A program made the translations under genes and the position numbers. A DNA stretch of 64,000 nucleotides, taken from Halobellus salinus. Lineage in GTDB: Archaea; Halobacteriota; Halobacteria; Halobacteriales; Haloferacaceae. Each line of letters begins with the position of its first letter. The stretch's first letter is position 1. Under the pieces are notes generated by a model, which had not been told where the DNA came from, did not search any database, and worked only from the letters and a program-made list of their open reading frames with translations. Positions 55,601 through 64,000 of the stretch are shown here, one piece after another. The stretch lies in contig NZ_BMOC01000001.1 of the NCBI RefSeq assembly GCF_014646875.1, forward strand, positions 349,410 to 413,409, given 5' to 3'.

Positions 55601-56785
55601 GTCAACGTGACCTTCGAACCGGCGGCCGATGGCGCGTTCGACACCACGCTCGTGGTCAACTCGAACGCCTCGTCCCCGCCGGACAACACATCCGTCACTG
55701 GGACTGCAATCGGTGCGTCGGTCAGTGTGACTCCCCGGACCGGTAACTTCGAGAGCATTGGGGTCGGTGAGACTGGCTATCTGGAGTTCTCCGTGACGAA
55801 CCTCGCCAGTTCACAGACGAATCTGTCCGTCGAGTCGACGCTTTTGACCGGTGCGGACCCCGAACCGTTCGATATCGTCGATGGCACTGCGCCGTTCGAC
55901 ATGGCACCGGGCGAGAATCGGACGGTCAACGTCTCGTACTCGCCGACTGATGCCGGCGAGAGCGACGCGCAGTTGCAGATTCTCAGCGACGCGAGCAACC
56001 AACCACAGATTACCATCTGGCTGTCGAGTTCGGACACGTACATCATTGTCCAAGAGATTGACAGTGTTGACGCCGACGACAACACCTCCGATAACACGAC
56101 TGACAACGCCGCCGACGAGCCAATGTCGACAGTCTCGGTGCAGGGTCGAAACGTTGAGAACGGTGAGGAGTTGTCTGTGAACATATCCCAACCGGGGACT
56201 CGCACGCAGAGTGCGGAGTTCACCGTTCTCAATATGACCGTTCGCAACGAAGCGAACTTCGACATCAACGTGACCCACTCGAACAGTCCGGTTAGCAACG
56301 AGAGTGCGACCTACGAGCCAGCCAACCGGACGGTCACCCAGTACGTCGAACTGGAACACTCAGTCAACTCGAGTACGACCTACGACGACACCGGCGTGAC
56401 CTTCAGACTGCAACGGTCCGCGCTCCCCGATGGCGCCCCACCGGAGACAGTGACGCTGACGCGGTATTCCGATGGCGAATGGAACGAAATGTCGGTGGAA
56501 CTGGTCGGCAAGTCGAACACGCACTACTGGTACAGCGGGGAGACACCGGGCTTTTCGCAGTTCGCCGTCTCCGTGCCGAATGCGTCAGCGGTTGGAAACG
56601 AGAGTTCGCTCGATAGCCAGCCCAACGACACTGAGGCCACCGAGACGGACACGAGTATCGCGACCACAAGTAGCGATGGTGACGGTGGCGGCCTGCCGAT
56701 ACTCGGAGTCGGACTGGCCCTTGTGCTCGTTATGCTACTCGTTGTGGTGGTCTGGTTGAACCGGGACGAGGAGGCAGAGAACTGA
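49688..56785 (+). CDS. Giant multidomain cell-surface protein (2365 aa)
   Basis: A secretion signal (about 14-40, [24 protein letters not shown]) is followed, in order, by: a cadherin-like repeat (about 45-145); VCBS/Ig-like repeats (to about 590); a second cadherin-like repeat (about 595-695); a DUF11-like domain (about 695-815); a von Willebrand A domain with the MIDAS start DDSGSMG (about 828-1030); many Asp-rich calcium-binding DSDGDG repeats (about 1035-1290); a third cadherin-like repeat; an 11-Gly linker (about 1402-1413); three PKD-like domains (to about 1695); four ASH/HYDIN-like domains (about 1697-2110); a PGF-pre-PGF-like region (about 2145-2300); and a C-terminal membrane helix (about 2336-2357) with an acidic tail. 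It is an adhesin or S-layer-associated protein. No PGF-CTERM motif is clear. Confidence 0.9.
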   Translation: MTGSGGDHRHKKLQSLFMAVLIVCSSVFITVSLAGTVGAANTSAPVFNSGNAPSFAEGSTGTVIDVEATDGDGGSNDSGITYSLVGGTDQSAFSINSTNGELTFDSAPDYENPSDSDTNNDYVVDVQADNGSATTTQTITVTVTDVDEAPTAPDDSSQSTDEDTALSISDGNSNDLKELASDPDAGDTLSFVTIDGQTFSDGSTVTLSSGATVTVNSDGSWTYDPNSQYEYLTSGQSVTDSFTYTIEDGDGDSDSGTITVTVTGVDDTTQFDFSGIYNADVVRGTGSSAGDFDGGGGILVSSSVAQNNGNSGTDGVPDDGVFAATSTHPRIDLADFDTVDSNAWQAPGTGSVTSSVDNGEYSNVHVIASAGGAGVGSPARFEVTFQYQDGTSETSQEFTVPDWFGTPPSDPGYALRDGMDRWFDGAYEDANDPGIFGYAIPADSTKTLTDVTIDVTENQAGSFNFFGGAATQATSDVVSKSPTFTQESSGTISVSTSEDQTLDLTSALEVEDRSSSDTLTFTVDSTPTDGTLSGVDGETISVSGETVHALSSSPQYDPDTGFTDSDSFDVTVEDGDGNTATATVSVSVDGAPVFNSVATASVDEGTTGTVLDVQADDGYGGSNDTNVDYSLVGGTDQSAFSINSTNGELTFDSAPDYENPSDSDTNNDYVVDVQADDGSATTTQMITVTVDDTDDVDLNLTVTDTPSSTLQAGESVSYTYTVANDGSVRGSDVTVTSTVPTGASGIDGYSYSVSSTGGDSASGSSTSVDLDLSAGETATVTVSGTVGSGAEGTLDHSLSSAPGTGNTDPTPSDSGSVVTIDVGLNTTRLDVVFLFDDSGSMGGIRDTLKQNIRQTAENLQQRGFDSQYGLIGYLGGPDNSEDTSLDQDMTSNVGALNQSLEQDLTFSGGTENITNAIHESYTDAEFKRPSYQDNSRTVLVVATDEPDNGDGSLEDARVRALRTLNQEQGCFVAVSSSSTGDNQPRTWATGGSVSSPNEGSVTLNNYGGWIDSGSLDSSLDEDLTSNILSCAADGTDSDGDSLTDNTENALGTDPNSADTDGDGIDDAAETNGGTVVDTDDDGTIDAQDSDSDGDGILDSTETEADDDGDGIPNYVDTDSDNDGIPDSQEGTSDNDGDGTPNYLDIDADGDGASDLSEGTGDNDGDGDPNYLDSDDTITVDTDGDGTNNLNDDDDDGDGILDSTEGIEDIDADGKPNQIDTDSDGDGIPDREEEDADNDGTDDTPTDGATTDTDGDAVPNYLDENSDNDAYTDAQEGTTDSDNSGVYDAYESGVSGADPPVFNSGTTSSFVEESTGTVIDVQATDGDGGSNDANVDYSLGGTDQSAFSIDSSTGVITFDSQPDYENPTDSDTSNDYELTVTASDDVGLTNTQSITVSVTVESTGGGGGGGGGGGSTADTTDPTADAGSDRLTTEGAEISFDGSASSDNEGIDSYEWDFGDGTTSSGAQTTHTYTDNGTYTVELTVTDDAGNDGTDSVTVTVQSATQTSSENQTDTGGNETTDSDYSATAGASGYVTEVGSSVSLDASASTLPEDGSPTYEWDIGDDSTVDYTGQTVGHQFTQTGQRNISLAVHADGQLWTDSLTIEVGDTVPPSAVIDAPASVTNGSAVTVDASASSDAGGIASYEWDFGDGTTATGPASTTATHTYTSPGAYTVTLQVTDKAGNIGTTTAEVRVNGPTAQLDTDAISFGTTPVNNTNTTTVELANDGNTPLTVFDLSVAGQNPDSFTISENTADGVLRVQSGQTIDLAVSFSPPATGTQTATLTAETNHTDHDVELSGTGTSSSLDVASSLALGNVSTGETQTETVEFTNTGDTALSVGTASIVGSASDSFTVTSAPSTIEPGESASVTVQFTPTQPGEQTATLRLQTETGTTVGAVPISGVGRGPAVQFAGRNLDFIGVGTSESATGTITLENTGNEPLDVANVSMSGTDALAFEVGTVPDSIAPGASEQVNVTFEPAADGAFDTTLVVNSNASSPPDNTSVTGTAIGASVSVTPRTGNFESIGVGETGYLEFSVTNLASSQTNLSVESTLLTGADPEPFDIVDGTAPFDMAPGENRTVNVSYSPTDAGESDAQLQILSDASNQPQITIWLSSSDTYIIVQEIDSVDADDNTSDNTTDNAADEPMSTVSVQGRNVENGEELSVNISQPGTRTQSAEFTVLNMTVRNEANFDINVTHSNSPVSNESATYEPANRTVTQYVELEHSVNSSTTYDDTGVTFRLQRSALPDGAPPETVTLTRYSDGEWNEMSVELVGKSNTHYWYSGETPGFSQFAVSVPNASAVGNESSLDSQPNDTEATETDTSIATTSSDGDGGGLPILGVGLALVLVMLLVVVVWLNRDEEAEN

Positions 56786-56832
56786 TATCACTCAACGGTA
56801 ATCCCTGGAGATTTGGTAACTCGGCTTTGAAC

Positions 56833-57085
56833 CTCAGCTTTGCACGTTGTCGTATTGACATTTATACTACGGGAACGGTTGATAGGAGCGGTCTGCTGGT
56901 CGATATTGGAAATCACTCGCACAGTAACTCCGGTCTGCTGGAGTAGTGAAGGCGACGTTCACGCTACTAGCTCCACTCACGGAGTGTACGCAGTACTCGG
57001 CTTGACCCGGTATATTCGTCAGAGCACGGCCTCAGCCGTCATATTCGCCCGATTAAATGTTAGATTCCCAACGTGCAAAGCCGAG
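56833..57085. mobile_element. 253-bp MITE-like element
   Basis: CTCAGCTTTGCACGTTG at 56833-56849 is inverted as CTCGGCTTTGCACGTTG (minus strand) at 57085-57069, with one mismatch. No coding potential inside. A truncated copy of the end (CTCGGCTTTG) lies just outside on the left. Confidence 0.45.
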
Positions 57086-57180
57086 ATACGAGTAGGTAGA
57101 GATAATTAAAACTACATATTAAAGCGGGGAAGTCAGCCTTGCTACCAAACGTGGTCTGCGAAAGGTAGTGTCGGCTTCCT

Positions 57181-57201
57181 CCCCGAGGTCAAGCCTCGGG
57201 G
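57181..57201. terminator. Perfect 8-bp hairpin beyond the CRISPR trailer
   Basis: CCCCGAGG-TCAAG-CCTCGGGG. It lies 33 bp past the last (degenerate) repeat in the direction of array transcription (minus strand), so it may end the pre-crRNA. A leftover of a transposon end hairpin is the alternative. Confidence 0.4.
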
Positions 57202-57233
57202 TATCCGCCTTGTCCGCTGATGAAATACCAGAC

Positions 57234-60200
57234 GTTGTTTGGAGGACGGGGTCCATCTGAAACACGGCTGGGAGAACAGCAAAGACCCAGGCGTGGAGCT
57301 TCGACCCCACAAGGGCCCATCTGAAACGTGGCCCGAAGCCGGTGGTCCAAGTCGTATCAACTTCGACCCCACAAGGGTCCATCTGAAACGACGACAGGCA
57401 GCCGAAGATCGTCGTCGATGATCCCACTTCGACCCCACAAGGGTCCATCTGAAACGGTGTCCTCGGGGTTCCATAGACGGGTTGTGTACTTCGACCCCAC
57501 AAGGGTCCATCTGAAACCACGCCGCGTCCGAAGCAACTGCCACGCACGGCCACTTCGACCCCACAAGGGTCCATCTGAAACCTCAAACCGGATCTGGCGG
57601 GTCCCCGGCGGCAGCTCACTTCGACCCCACAAGGGTCCATCTGAAACCTGTGTGATTTCCTCCTCGGAACGTAGCACTTCAACTTCGACCCCACAAGGGT
57701 CCATCTGAAACAGGGGTGGGAGTTGGCGCCCTCATGTGCCGCTCCGGCTTCGACCCCACAAGGGTCCATCTGAAACGCATTGTGTGGCACCCACTCACCA
57801 CGGGTGGGTACGCTTCGACCCCACAAGGGTCCATCTGAAACCCGTCAGCGTCACTCGCTCGGACTGCGTCGGCGTGCTTCGACCCCACAAGGGTCCATCT
57901 GAAACTCGCGGTGGAGGCGGCCGTGTTGCGTCCAGGTCCGCTTCGACCCCACAAGGGTCCATCTGAAACCGGGCCCGATCACCTCCTCCTGGGCAGTCTC
58001 TCGGCTTCGACCCCACAAGGGTCCATCTGAAACTCGAGCAAGACTGCCGCCGCGTTGAAGTAAATCAGCTTCGACCCCACAAGGGTCCATCTGAAACTGG
58101 CTAATACGACCGTTCCAGGTGACGAATGGGTTGCTTCGACCCCACAAGGGTCCATCTGAAACCTTAGTAGGGGCCACACGCTAAGTCGGAGCCAGTAGCT
58201 TCGACCCCACAAGGGTCCATCTGAAACAACTGTCTATCGTAGCGGGAGCCGCGACCGGGACGCTGCTTCGACCCCACAAGGGTCCATCTGAAACACATCG
58301 ACGAACGCCTGGGTCGCGCGGCCCTCCCAGCTTCGACCCCACAAGGGTCCATCTGAAACTCGGCGCCGAAGCGGCCCGTTTCGTCCTGCAGTTGGCTTCG
58401 ACCCCACAAGGGTCCATCTGAAACCGGCCGTGGACACCCGATCCAATTACAGATAGCAGCTTCGACCCCACAAGGGTCCATCTGAAACCCTCGCCGCTGT
58501 CGTCGTCGGTGACAGCCGGCGGGAGCTTCGACCCCACAAGGGTCCATCTGAAACCCGCGACGGCGCTCGACGCGCTGCTGAACCTCTACGCTTCGACCCC
58601 ACAAGGGTCCATCTGAAACCGACCTCTTAGAGGAGGTGGAGCAATGGCGGCGGGAGCTTCGACCCCACAAGGGTCCATCTGAAACCTGGAGACTGGTTTC
58701 GACGGCGCGAACCCTGGGGTTGCTTCGACCCCACAAGGGTCCATCTGAAACCGTTATTTTACCGTCGGTGTCGTGATTCATAGACTGCTTCGACCCCACA
58801 AGGGTCCATCTGAAACACCAATACCAGCCAAACCACAACTATGCAAACCAATCGCTTCGACCCCACAAGGGTCCATCTGAAACGCGTGCGGTGTTACCAC
58901 AAGTGCAAGTGACGCCCGCGCTTCGACCCCACAAGGGTCCATCTGAAACCGGCGGTATGGAGGCCCTCTCGGGCATCGTCCAGAAGCTTCGACCCCACAA
59001 GGGTCCATCTGAAACCCCTCCCAGCCGCCGAGGCCGTCGGAGTTGTACCCGGCTTCGACCCCACAAGGGTCCATCTGAAACCGGATAATGGCCGGGAACG
59101 TCTAAGACGTTCGTGGTAGCTTCGACCCCACAAGGGTCCATCTGAAACCCGCCGACATCGTCGCCAAACTCCCGGCTCGGGTCGCTTCGACCCCACAAGG
59201 GTCCATCTGAAACGAGGGCGACGGCGTGATCCCGCGGCTTCGGCGGATCGCTTCGACCCCACAAGGGTCCATCTGAAACCCGCTGCCGGTCGAGGTCGAC
59301 AACGTCCCGCTCGCTTCGACCCCACAAGGGTCCATCTGAAACCTCATTTACACGAACGGGATTGACATTCGAGACTTGCTTCGACCCCACAAGGGTCCAT
59401 CTGAAACCGGCAGAGTACGGGGATGATGTACTCACCACGCAGGCTTCGACCCCACAAGGGTCCATCTGAAACTCGAACGCTTCATAGATCTGATCCACAT
59501 TCTGTTTGGCTTCGACCCCACAAGGGTCCATCTGAAACCCGGATCGACCTGGACCAGTCGACCGGCCTCCGCTTCGACCCCACAAGGGTCCATCTGAAAC
59601 ACGGCGCCGGCGATGACCCACACCCACACCGCGAGCAGCTTCGACCCCACAAGGGTCCATCTGAAACACCACAATGAACGACGACCAACGCGAACACATA
59701 GCCGCTTCGACCCCACAAGGGTCCATCTGAAACCTTCCCGGCTTCAGGGGTGGGGGTTCCGTCTCCGGCTTCGACCCCACAAGGGTCCATCTGAAACCAC
59801 GACCGGGTGAACGAAGCGGCTGAACAACTAGCGGCTTCGACCCCACAAGGGTCCATCTGAAACGAACTTGAGTGGGGGCTCCGAGACGCTAATAACACGC
59901 TTCGACCCCACAAGGGTCCATCTGAAACCCTCGCGGCATACTGTACTGAGGTTCGCCAGCGGGGCTTCGACCCCACAAGGGTCCATCTGAAACTTGGGCT
60001 CGTTTCGGTACTCGTGTTCGTACTCGACGCTTCGACCCCACAAGGGTCCATCTGAAACACTGTGGGGAGCCGTACGAAAGCTACATGGAGCACCTGCTTC
60101 GACCCCACAAGGGTCCATCTGAAACTCCGTTCCGTCTTCCCAGCCCCAGCCGCGCAATTCGGCTTCGACCCCACAAGGGTCCATCTGAAACGGGAAGCGA

Positions 60201-61178
60201 CCGGATTAGAGTATGTCTTTGGGACGCTTCGACCCCACAAGGGTCCATCTGAAACCCGACCTCGTCGGCCAGGCTCTCGCCGTCGCGGTCGCTTCGACCC
60301 CACAAGGGTCCATCTGAAACCGGGTCCCGCGTCGGTGTGTCGGTTGTCGTGGGGTCGCTTCGACCCCACAAGGGTCCATCTGAAACACGCTTGAGCCCGG
60401 CACCTACGACCTCCGGCTCCAGCTTCGACCCCACAAGGGTCCATCTGAAACCCGCGCTCGAGCTTGACGTGCCACCCGTGTTCGTCCGCTTCGACCCCAC
60501 AAGGGTCCATCTGAAACAGTGTCGATTATTATTGACAGCACTGTCAACCCAGCTTCGACCCCACAAGGGTCCATCTGAAACACGAGTTGTTCGGGTTCGT
60601 CGGGCGGGCTGATTTGGCTTCGACCCCACAAGGGTCCATCTGAAACCAGAGACGGCGGGTAAGCGATATCTAAACCTTCGGCTTCGACCCCACAAGGGTC
60701 CATCTGAAACCGGGCCTTTTTCTCGGCGAGGTTGGCGCCGAGCCCGCTTCGACCCCACAAGGGTCCATCTGAAACGAGATCGACGACGGCGTCGTCGGCG
60801 TACTCGCCCATATCATCGAGCGAGCTTCGACCCCACAAGGGTCCATCTGAAACTCGACGCGGGCGAGCGTGCCGGCCGCCCCGCGCTCGCTTCGACCCCA
60901 CAAGGGTCCATCTGAAACGCGCGCAGACACAGACACAGACCGAAACCGAGCAGCTTCGACCCCACAAGGGTCCATCTGAAACGACCCGTTCGACTGTTTT
61001 GGGCTTCGGACCGTCGCCGCTTCGACCCCACAAGGGTCCATCTGAAACGCGGCACACTCGGCGGAACGCCGCTTGATGTCGTCGCTTCGACCCCACAAGG
61101 GTCCATCTGAAACACGGGCAAGACGACGCTCGCCGTGTGGCTGGCGCTGCTTCGACCCCACAAGGGTCCATCTGAAAC
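57234..61178 (-). CRISPR. CRISPR array, 61 repeats of 30 bp and 60 spacers
   Basis: I counted 61 repeats by hand. On the plus strand each begins GCTTCGACCCCAC and ends GGTCCATCTGAAAC; crRNA sense is the minus strand, starting GTTTCAGATGG and ending GGGTCGAAGC. Spacers are 32-37 bp, except one of 48 bp (60776-60823). The repeat nearest 57234 is degenerate in its outer half and the second (57298) has one substitution. Six repeats from 57360 to 57711 share an A for G at the outer base. The well-conserved end at 61178 faces the leader and cas2. A 30-bp repeat of this kind with these cas genes indicates haloarchaeal type I-B. Confidence 0.98.
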
Positions 61179-61289
61179 TATGGCCGATTTGGCCACATAT
61201 GCTCCTCTATCGGCTGTTCACACTTCATCGTTTCCGTCGACCCGCAATAGTCAACGAACCCCTAGAGGGTCGATGGAAAGCTGGACCGC
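61179..61289 (-). promoter_or_regulatory. CRISPR leader
   Basis: 111 bp between the cas2 stop and the first repeat. It holds a palindrome touching the repeat (TATGGCCGATTTGGCCACAT, 61179-61198) and a 13-bp inverted pair, TTTCCGTCGACCC (61231-61243) and GGGTCGATGGAAA (61267-61279), with ACCCCTAGAGGGT at the inner edge. Array promoter and integration signals are expected here. Confidence 0.7.
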
Positions 61290-61553
61290 TCAGAGAAATT
61301 GATCGTCGGCGGTGGGGTCCTCCCCGAATACGGATCTCTCGACCATTTTTTCGGAGGAAACGCAGTAAATAATCGTCGATTCTCCGGGATTGAGTAGATC
61401 ATCGACGCCGGATCGGATCTTTTCGAGGTCACCCTCGGTCACGTCCCCTTCGAGCACGGAGTTCTGTGCGTGTGTGAGGTATCGGCGGAGGAATTTCAGC
61501 ATCTTGTGCGTTCGATCTGCCTCCATATCATAGACCACGATAACATAGACCAT
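61290..61553 (-). CDS. cas2: CRISPR-associated endonuclease Cas2
   Basis: The 87-aa ferredoxin-fold protein bridges two Cas1 dimers during spacer integration. MVYVIVVYDMEADRTHKMLKFLRRYLTHAQNSVLEGD carries the metal-site Asp in the first strand (YDM), and STIIYCVSSEKM and the DDQFL end follow. The ATG at 61553 lies 2 nt behind the cas1 stop, so the genes are co-transcribed. It is the last gene before the leader. Confidence 0.95.
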   Translation of the reverse strand: MVYVIVVYDMEADRTHKMLKFLRRYLTHAQNSVLEGDVTEGDLEKIRSGVDDLLNPGESTIIYCVSSEKMVERSVFGEDPTADDQFL

Positions 61554-61555
61554 AC

Positions 61556-62548
61556 TTACCACCACCGTCGGAACGGAACATACTCCTCGCCAGTTAGGAG
61601 GTGCTTTTTTAATTTGTACGCTTCGACACGGAGGAGATACTGGTAGCTCACCTTCTTACCCAAATCCGGGTGGTCAATCGTCTCGTCAAGCGTCTCCTCG
61701 TATGCTTTCGAGTACGTCTTTCGGCCGCTCTCGTCCAAGAGGCAGGAGTTCATCTCGTCTTCAAACTCGTCGGTAGTTAATTGGCCGCGGTTAACGAGTC
61801 TGAACATAACCCGATCGGCGAGCAGCGGTTTGAATAGATCCGCAATGTCCAGCGCCAGCGAGTACCGTCGTTCGCCGGGTTCGTGGAGGTAACTGATCGT
61901 TGGGTCCAGTGCCGTCGCTCGGATTGCCGAGACGACGTTCGCATATACCAACGAGTTGCCGAACGAAATCAGACTGTTGACCTCGTTGTTCGGTGGGTTG
62001 TACTGGCGGCCACCGAAGACAAATTCCTCAGGCAAGATCTCGTCGAACGTCGAATAGTACGCTTTCCGAGCACGGGCTTCGACGCCCATCGTCTCGTCAA
62101 TCGTCTTCATTCTGTCAAGCGACGCCCGCGCATCCTCCAGTTCCGCCAGTATCTGCTCGAAGTCGTAGCCACGCCCGTCGTAGTACACGACATTCGAGCG
62201 CATATTGTGGATACTGCCGTCGACGAATGCCTTCGCCAGTTTCAGCCGGTGCTCGGGATCGTCGTAAGCGCGAACCTGATCAACGACTGTCTGACCGGAG
62301 GTCTGGCCCCGTTTGGGCATAATCGACCCGGCGTAGTGGTCGTGCCAGCCGAAGACGTGGACGGCGACGCCTTCCTGATTGAGGAACGAGACGAACCGAG
62401 TGTTGTACTCGATCTGCCCGTGGAGGAAGATCGCCTCGGCGTTCTCGACCGGGAGGTACTTTTTTTCGTTATCCACGGTAACGACACGTACTGTGTCGTC
62501 CTGGCGTTCGATCCGTCCGTCGGAAAACACGTGGTAGTTGTCGTTCAT
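61556..62548 (-). CDS. cas1: CRISPR-associated integrase Cas1
   Basis: The 330-aa metal-dependent integrase inserts spacers together with Cas2. The catalytic residues fit Glu157 (MGVEARARKAYY), His222 (SYLHEPGERRYSLALDIADLFKP) and Asp234/237 in the same block. The N-terminal beta domain starts MNDNYHVFSDGRIERQDDTVRVV. The ATG at 62548 is 2 nt behind the cas4 stop; a longer frame upstream would overlap cas4. It is a subtype I-B Cas1 by context. Confidence 0.96.
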   Translation of the reverse strand: MNDNYHVFSDGRIERQDDTVRVVTVDNEKKYLPVENAEAIFLHGQIEYNTRFVSFLNQEGVAVHVFGWHDHYAGSIMPKRGQTSGQTVVDQVRAYDDPEHRLKLAKAFVDGSIHNMRSNVVYYDGRGYDFEQILAELEDARASLDRMKTIDETMGVEARARKAYYSTFDEILPEEFVFGGRQYNPPNNEVNSLISFGNSLVYANVVSAIRATALDPTISYLHEPGERRYSLALDIADLFKPLLADRVMFRLVNRGQLTTDEFEDEMNSCLLDESGRKTYSKAYEETLDETIDHPDLGKKVSYQYLLRVEAYKLKKHLLTGEEYVPFRRWW

Positions 62549-62550
62549 AA

Positions 62551-63111
62551 TCAACAGCTCCAGCAGAAGTCGTGATAGGCACACGCATCACACACCGGCT
62601 TCTCCTCAGCCAGTGGCGGCGATTCTGCGGTGACGACCTCACGGATCCCATAGATCGCCGATTCGACTTCGGCACTGGACTCTGGGGTCAATTCGACCGT
62701 TTCGCGGCGTCTCTCCGTCGGGTGTGCCAGGATGCCCGTCTTCTCGACACCGGTGACTCGATCAAGATACCAAAGATAGAACAGCAACTGTAACCGTGCC
62801 GGTTCAGTCATCGACGACGAGGGCTTAATTTCGATGATCTCACCGCTATCTAGTACGTCGATTGCGATGATCCCGTCGACGCGTACGTCTCGGCGCTTGT
62901 CCGAGTAGGCTGAGTCATCAACGCCGCTTCCACGGACGATCGCCGGTGTATCGCGGTCGATCTCCACATCGCGGCTGAGGAACCAGAGCTCCCGCTCGCA
63001 GACGACGTAATACTGGAACATCACACCAGTGAGGCGAAACGGCAGTTCCTCGGTCTCGTCCCTGGCCGCGGTGAGAAATTGATCGACTGGGTCGGACGAT
63101 GGGTCAGTCAT
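62551..63111 (-). CDS. cas4: CRISPR-associated exonuclease Cas4
   Basis: The 186-aa RecB-like nuclease with an iron-sulfur cluster trims prespacers and sets PAM and orientation. Four cysteines fit the cluster: one in the VVCERELW segment (about residue 38) and three or four in CDACAYHDFCWSC at the C-terminus. The nuclease core is VDGIIAIDVLDSGEIIEIKPSSSMTEPARLQLLFYLWYL (D...ExK, then a QxxxY-like helix). Its ATG overlaps the cas3 stop (ATGA). Confidence 0.95.
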   Translation of the reverse strand: MTDPSSDPVDQFLTAARDETEELPFRLTGVMFQYYVVCERELWFLSRDVEIDRDTPAIVRGSGVDDSAYSDKRRDVRVDGIIAIDVLDSGEIIEIKPSSSMTEPARLQLLFYLWYLDRVTGVEKTGILAHPTERRRETVELTPESSAEVESAIYGIREVVTAESPPLAEEKPVCDACAYHDFCWSC

Positions 63112-64000
63112 AGGAATCGATCGTCGACACCGGGATCGTTCACAGCAAGTCCCTTCGTCTCGTCGAAGTGTGAAGTGGTCTGTGGATGCCGGAGGACGCG
63201 GAGATCAGTATCACCGAGTGGTTCGATATTCCGCACCGTCTCGGCCTCACGCGAGTCCTGTCCGTACACCGGGACTGAGACGGTCATATCCTTGGCCTCG
63301 TTACGGAGATCGTCGAACCGCTCGTACTCGAACTCGTTCATCGCTACCTCCATCTTGTCGACGAGAGTCACCTCAGCGTCAGTCCGGCAGACGATCACAT
63401 CGACGCTGTCCCGCTTACCGATTAGAGAGAGATCGCCGAGTTTTGCTGCCTTCGCCTCATTGACCCAGTCGACGAACTGCGGATCACCCGGGTTGCGGTC
63501 GGAGACGAGGCCGTAGTAGTGCTCGACGGCATCGCGCGTCATCTTCCGCTCGGCAACAGTATCATCGTCGGCCCCGATAGCGTCGAGCGTCTTCGATGTC
63601 AGTGAAATAGTACTCACACCACGGGAGTCATAAACGGCCTGTGATGGGGTTTTAGTCGTCTCGTCGGGTGGGGCGAGCCACCAGAGCGTCACAGTCCCGC
63701 GGTCACGCTCGAACGATCGGTTACACCGGCCCGCTGCCTGAACGACGCTGTCGATCGGTGCGATGTCGCGGTATACTCGGTCGAAGCTGATGTCGACGCC
63801 GGCCTCGATGAGTTGCGTCGACACCGCTACCATCGGGACCGATCGCTCGGAGAGACGCTTCGTCGCTTCGATCAGCGCGAGCCGGTCCCGGGGACGGAGC
63901 CGGGTAGAGAGGTGGACCAGCGCACGTTCGCCAGTATCGAGGTGACTCTCGATCCGGTTGACGAGCACGTCCACATCGATCCCGTCGTCAGCGACCCCAC
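63108..64000 (-). CDS. cas3: CRISPR-associated helicase Cas3, C-terminal part
   Basis: The frame is open to the right edge and ends at TGA 63108-63110, overlapping cas4. The visible 297 codons contain superfamily 2 helicase motifs V and VI (STQLIEAGVDISFDRVYRDIAPIDSVVQAAGRCNR) and a C-terminal accessory domain ending LRHPQTTSHFDETKGLAVNDPGVDDRFL. Motifs I-IV and any HD nuclease domain would lie outside the window. It is the target-degrading helicase of type I systems, recruited by Cascade. Confidence 0.93.
   Translation of the reverse strand, partial: GVADDGIDVDVLVNRIESHLDTGERALVHLSTRLRPRDRLALIEATKRLSERSVPMVAVSTQLIEAGVDISFDRVYRDIAPIDSVVQAAGRCNRSFERDRGTVTLWWLAPPDETTKTPSQAVYDSRGVSTISLTSKTLDAIGADDDTVAERKMTRDAVEHYYGLVSDRNPGDPQFVDWVNEAKAAKLGDLSLIGKRDSVDVIVCRTDAEVTLVDKMEVAMNEFEYERFDDLRNEAKDMTVSVPVYGQDSREAETVRNIEPLGDTDLRVLRHPQTTSHFDETKGLAVNDPGVDDRFL

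Larger units (their letters stand above)
56786..57233. other. Gap between surface protein and CRISPR array, with inverted-repeat element
   Basis: No gene. It holds a 17-bp inverted repeat (56833-56849 and 57069-57085) that bounds about 250 bp, and a perfect 8-bp hairpin at 57181-57201 just before the array's trailer end. Confidence 0.6.

Noticed and set aside
57119-61196. Many open frames through the CRISPR array rich in MDPCGVEA, FRWTLVGSK or RPHKGPSET
   Set aside because: These are translations of the repeats themselves; the 30-bp unit happens to lack stops in several frames.

Overview
The window is from a haloarchaeon (class Halobacteria). The proteins are acidic and Asp/Glu-rich, and the core genes are archaeal: ribosomal S19e and S6e, PDCD5, class I lysyl-tRNA synthetase, archaeal ThiL and PyrH, and Orc1/Cdc6. 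Most genes start close behind an AT-rich TATA-like box, as in leaderless haloarchaeal transcripts. I cannot assign a genus from the sequence alone.

Positions 1-33000 are GC-rich chromosomal core. In order: an FtsZ/tubulin-superfamily protein with an overlapping membrane protein; truA-hisS; a PQQ-type beta-propeller protein; an EamA transporter; a PP-loop/PDCD5/S19e cluster; a UPF0104-type membrane protein; thiL; two site-2 proteases; a MobB-MoaE fusion; pyrH-lysS; three universal stress proteins; a chlorite-dismutase-like (HemQ/PitA type) protein; an aldo/keto reductase; a FAD oxidase; PepF; S6e; an M29 aminopeptidase; 6-phosphogluconate dehydrogenase; a membrane-anchored 2Fe-2S ferredoxin; and tRNA-Arg(CCG). 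Four short tandem-repeat tracts (22-29 bp units) are scattered through this part.

At tRNA-Arg the character changes. Pieces of the tRNA 3' end recur at 33076-33098 and 40207-40221 and bound about 7 kb of more AT-rich accessory DNA with decayed genes. In it lies an XPB-type helicase/Bax1 (DUF790) pair. The helicase carries a 1-nt frameshift and is also split by a 1289-bp cassette. The cassette has terminal inverted repeats, an 8-bp target duplication and, instead of a transposase, one gene for a BspA-like (DUF285) lipoprotein. Next come orc1/cdc6 with G-rich repeats that look like origin recognition boxes (a candidate replication origin), a DUF4268 protein, a decayed DDE-transposase IS and a 393-bp element with related ends that encloses a small membrane-protein gene.

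Positions 44300-57000 hold a membrane histidine kinase, a Bat-like receiver/PAS/GAF/HTH regulator and a 2365-aa cell-surface protein (cadherin-like, vWA, calcium-binding, PKD, ASH-like and PGF-pre-PGF-like parts). They could form a sensing-to-surface module, but that is inferred from order only.

Positions 57234-64000 hold a CRISPR array of 61 repeats and 60 spacers, its leader, and cas2, cas1, cas4 and the 3' part of cas3, all read from the minus strand. Repeat length and gene order fit haloarchaeal type I-B. The effector genes lie beyond the right edge.
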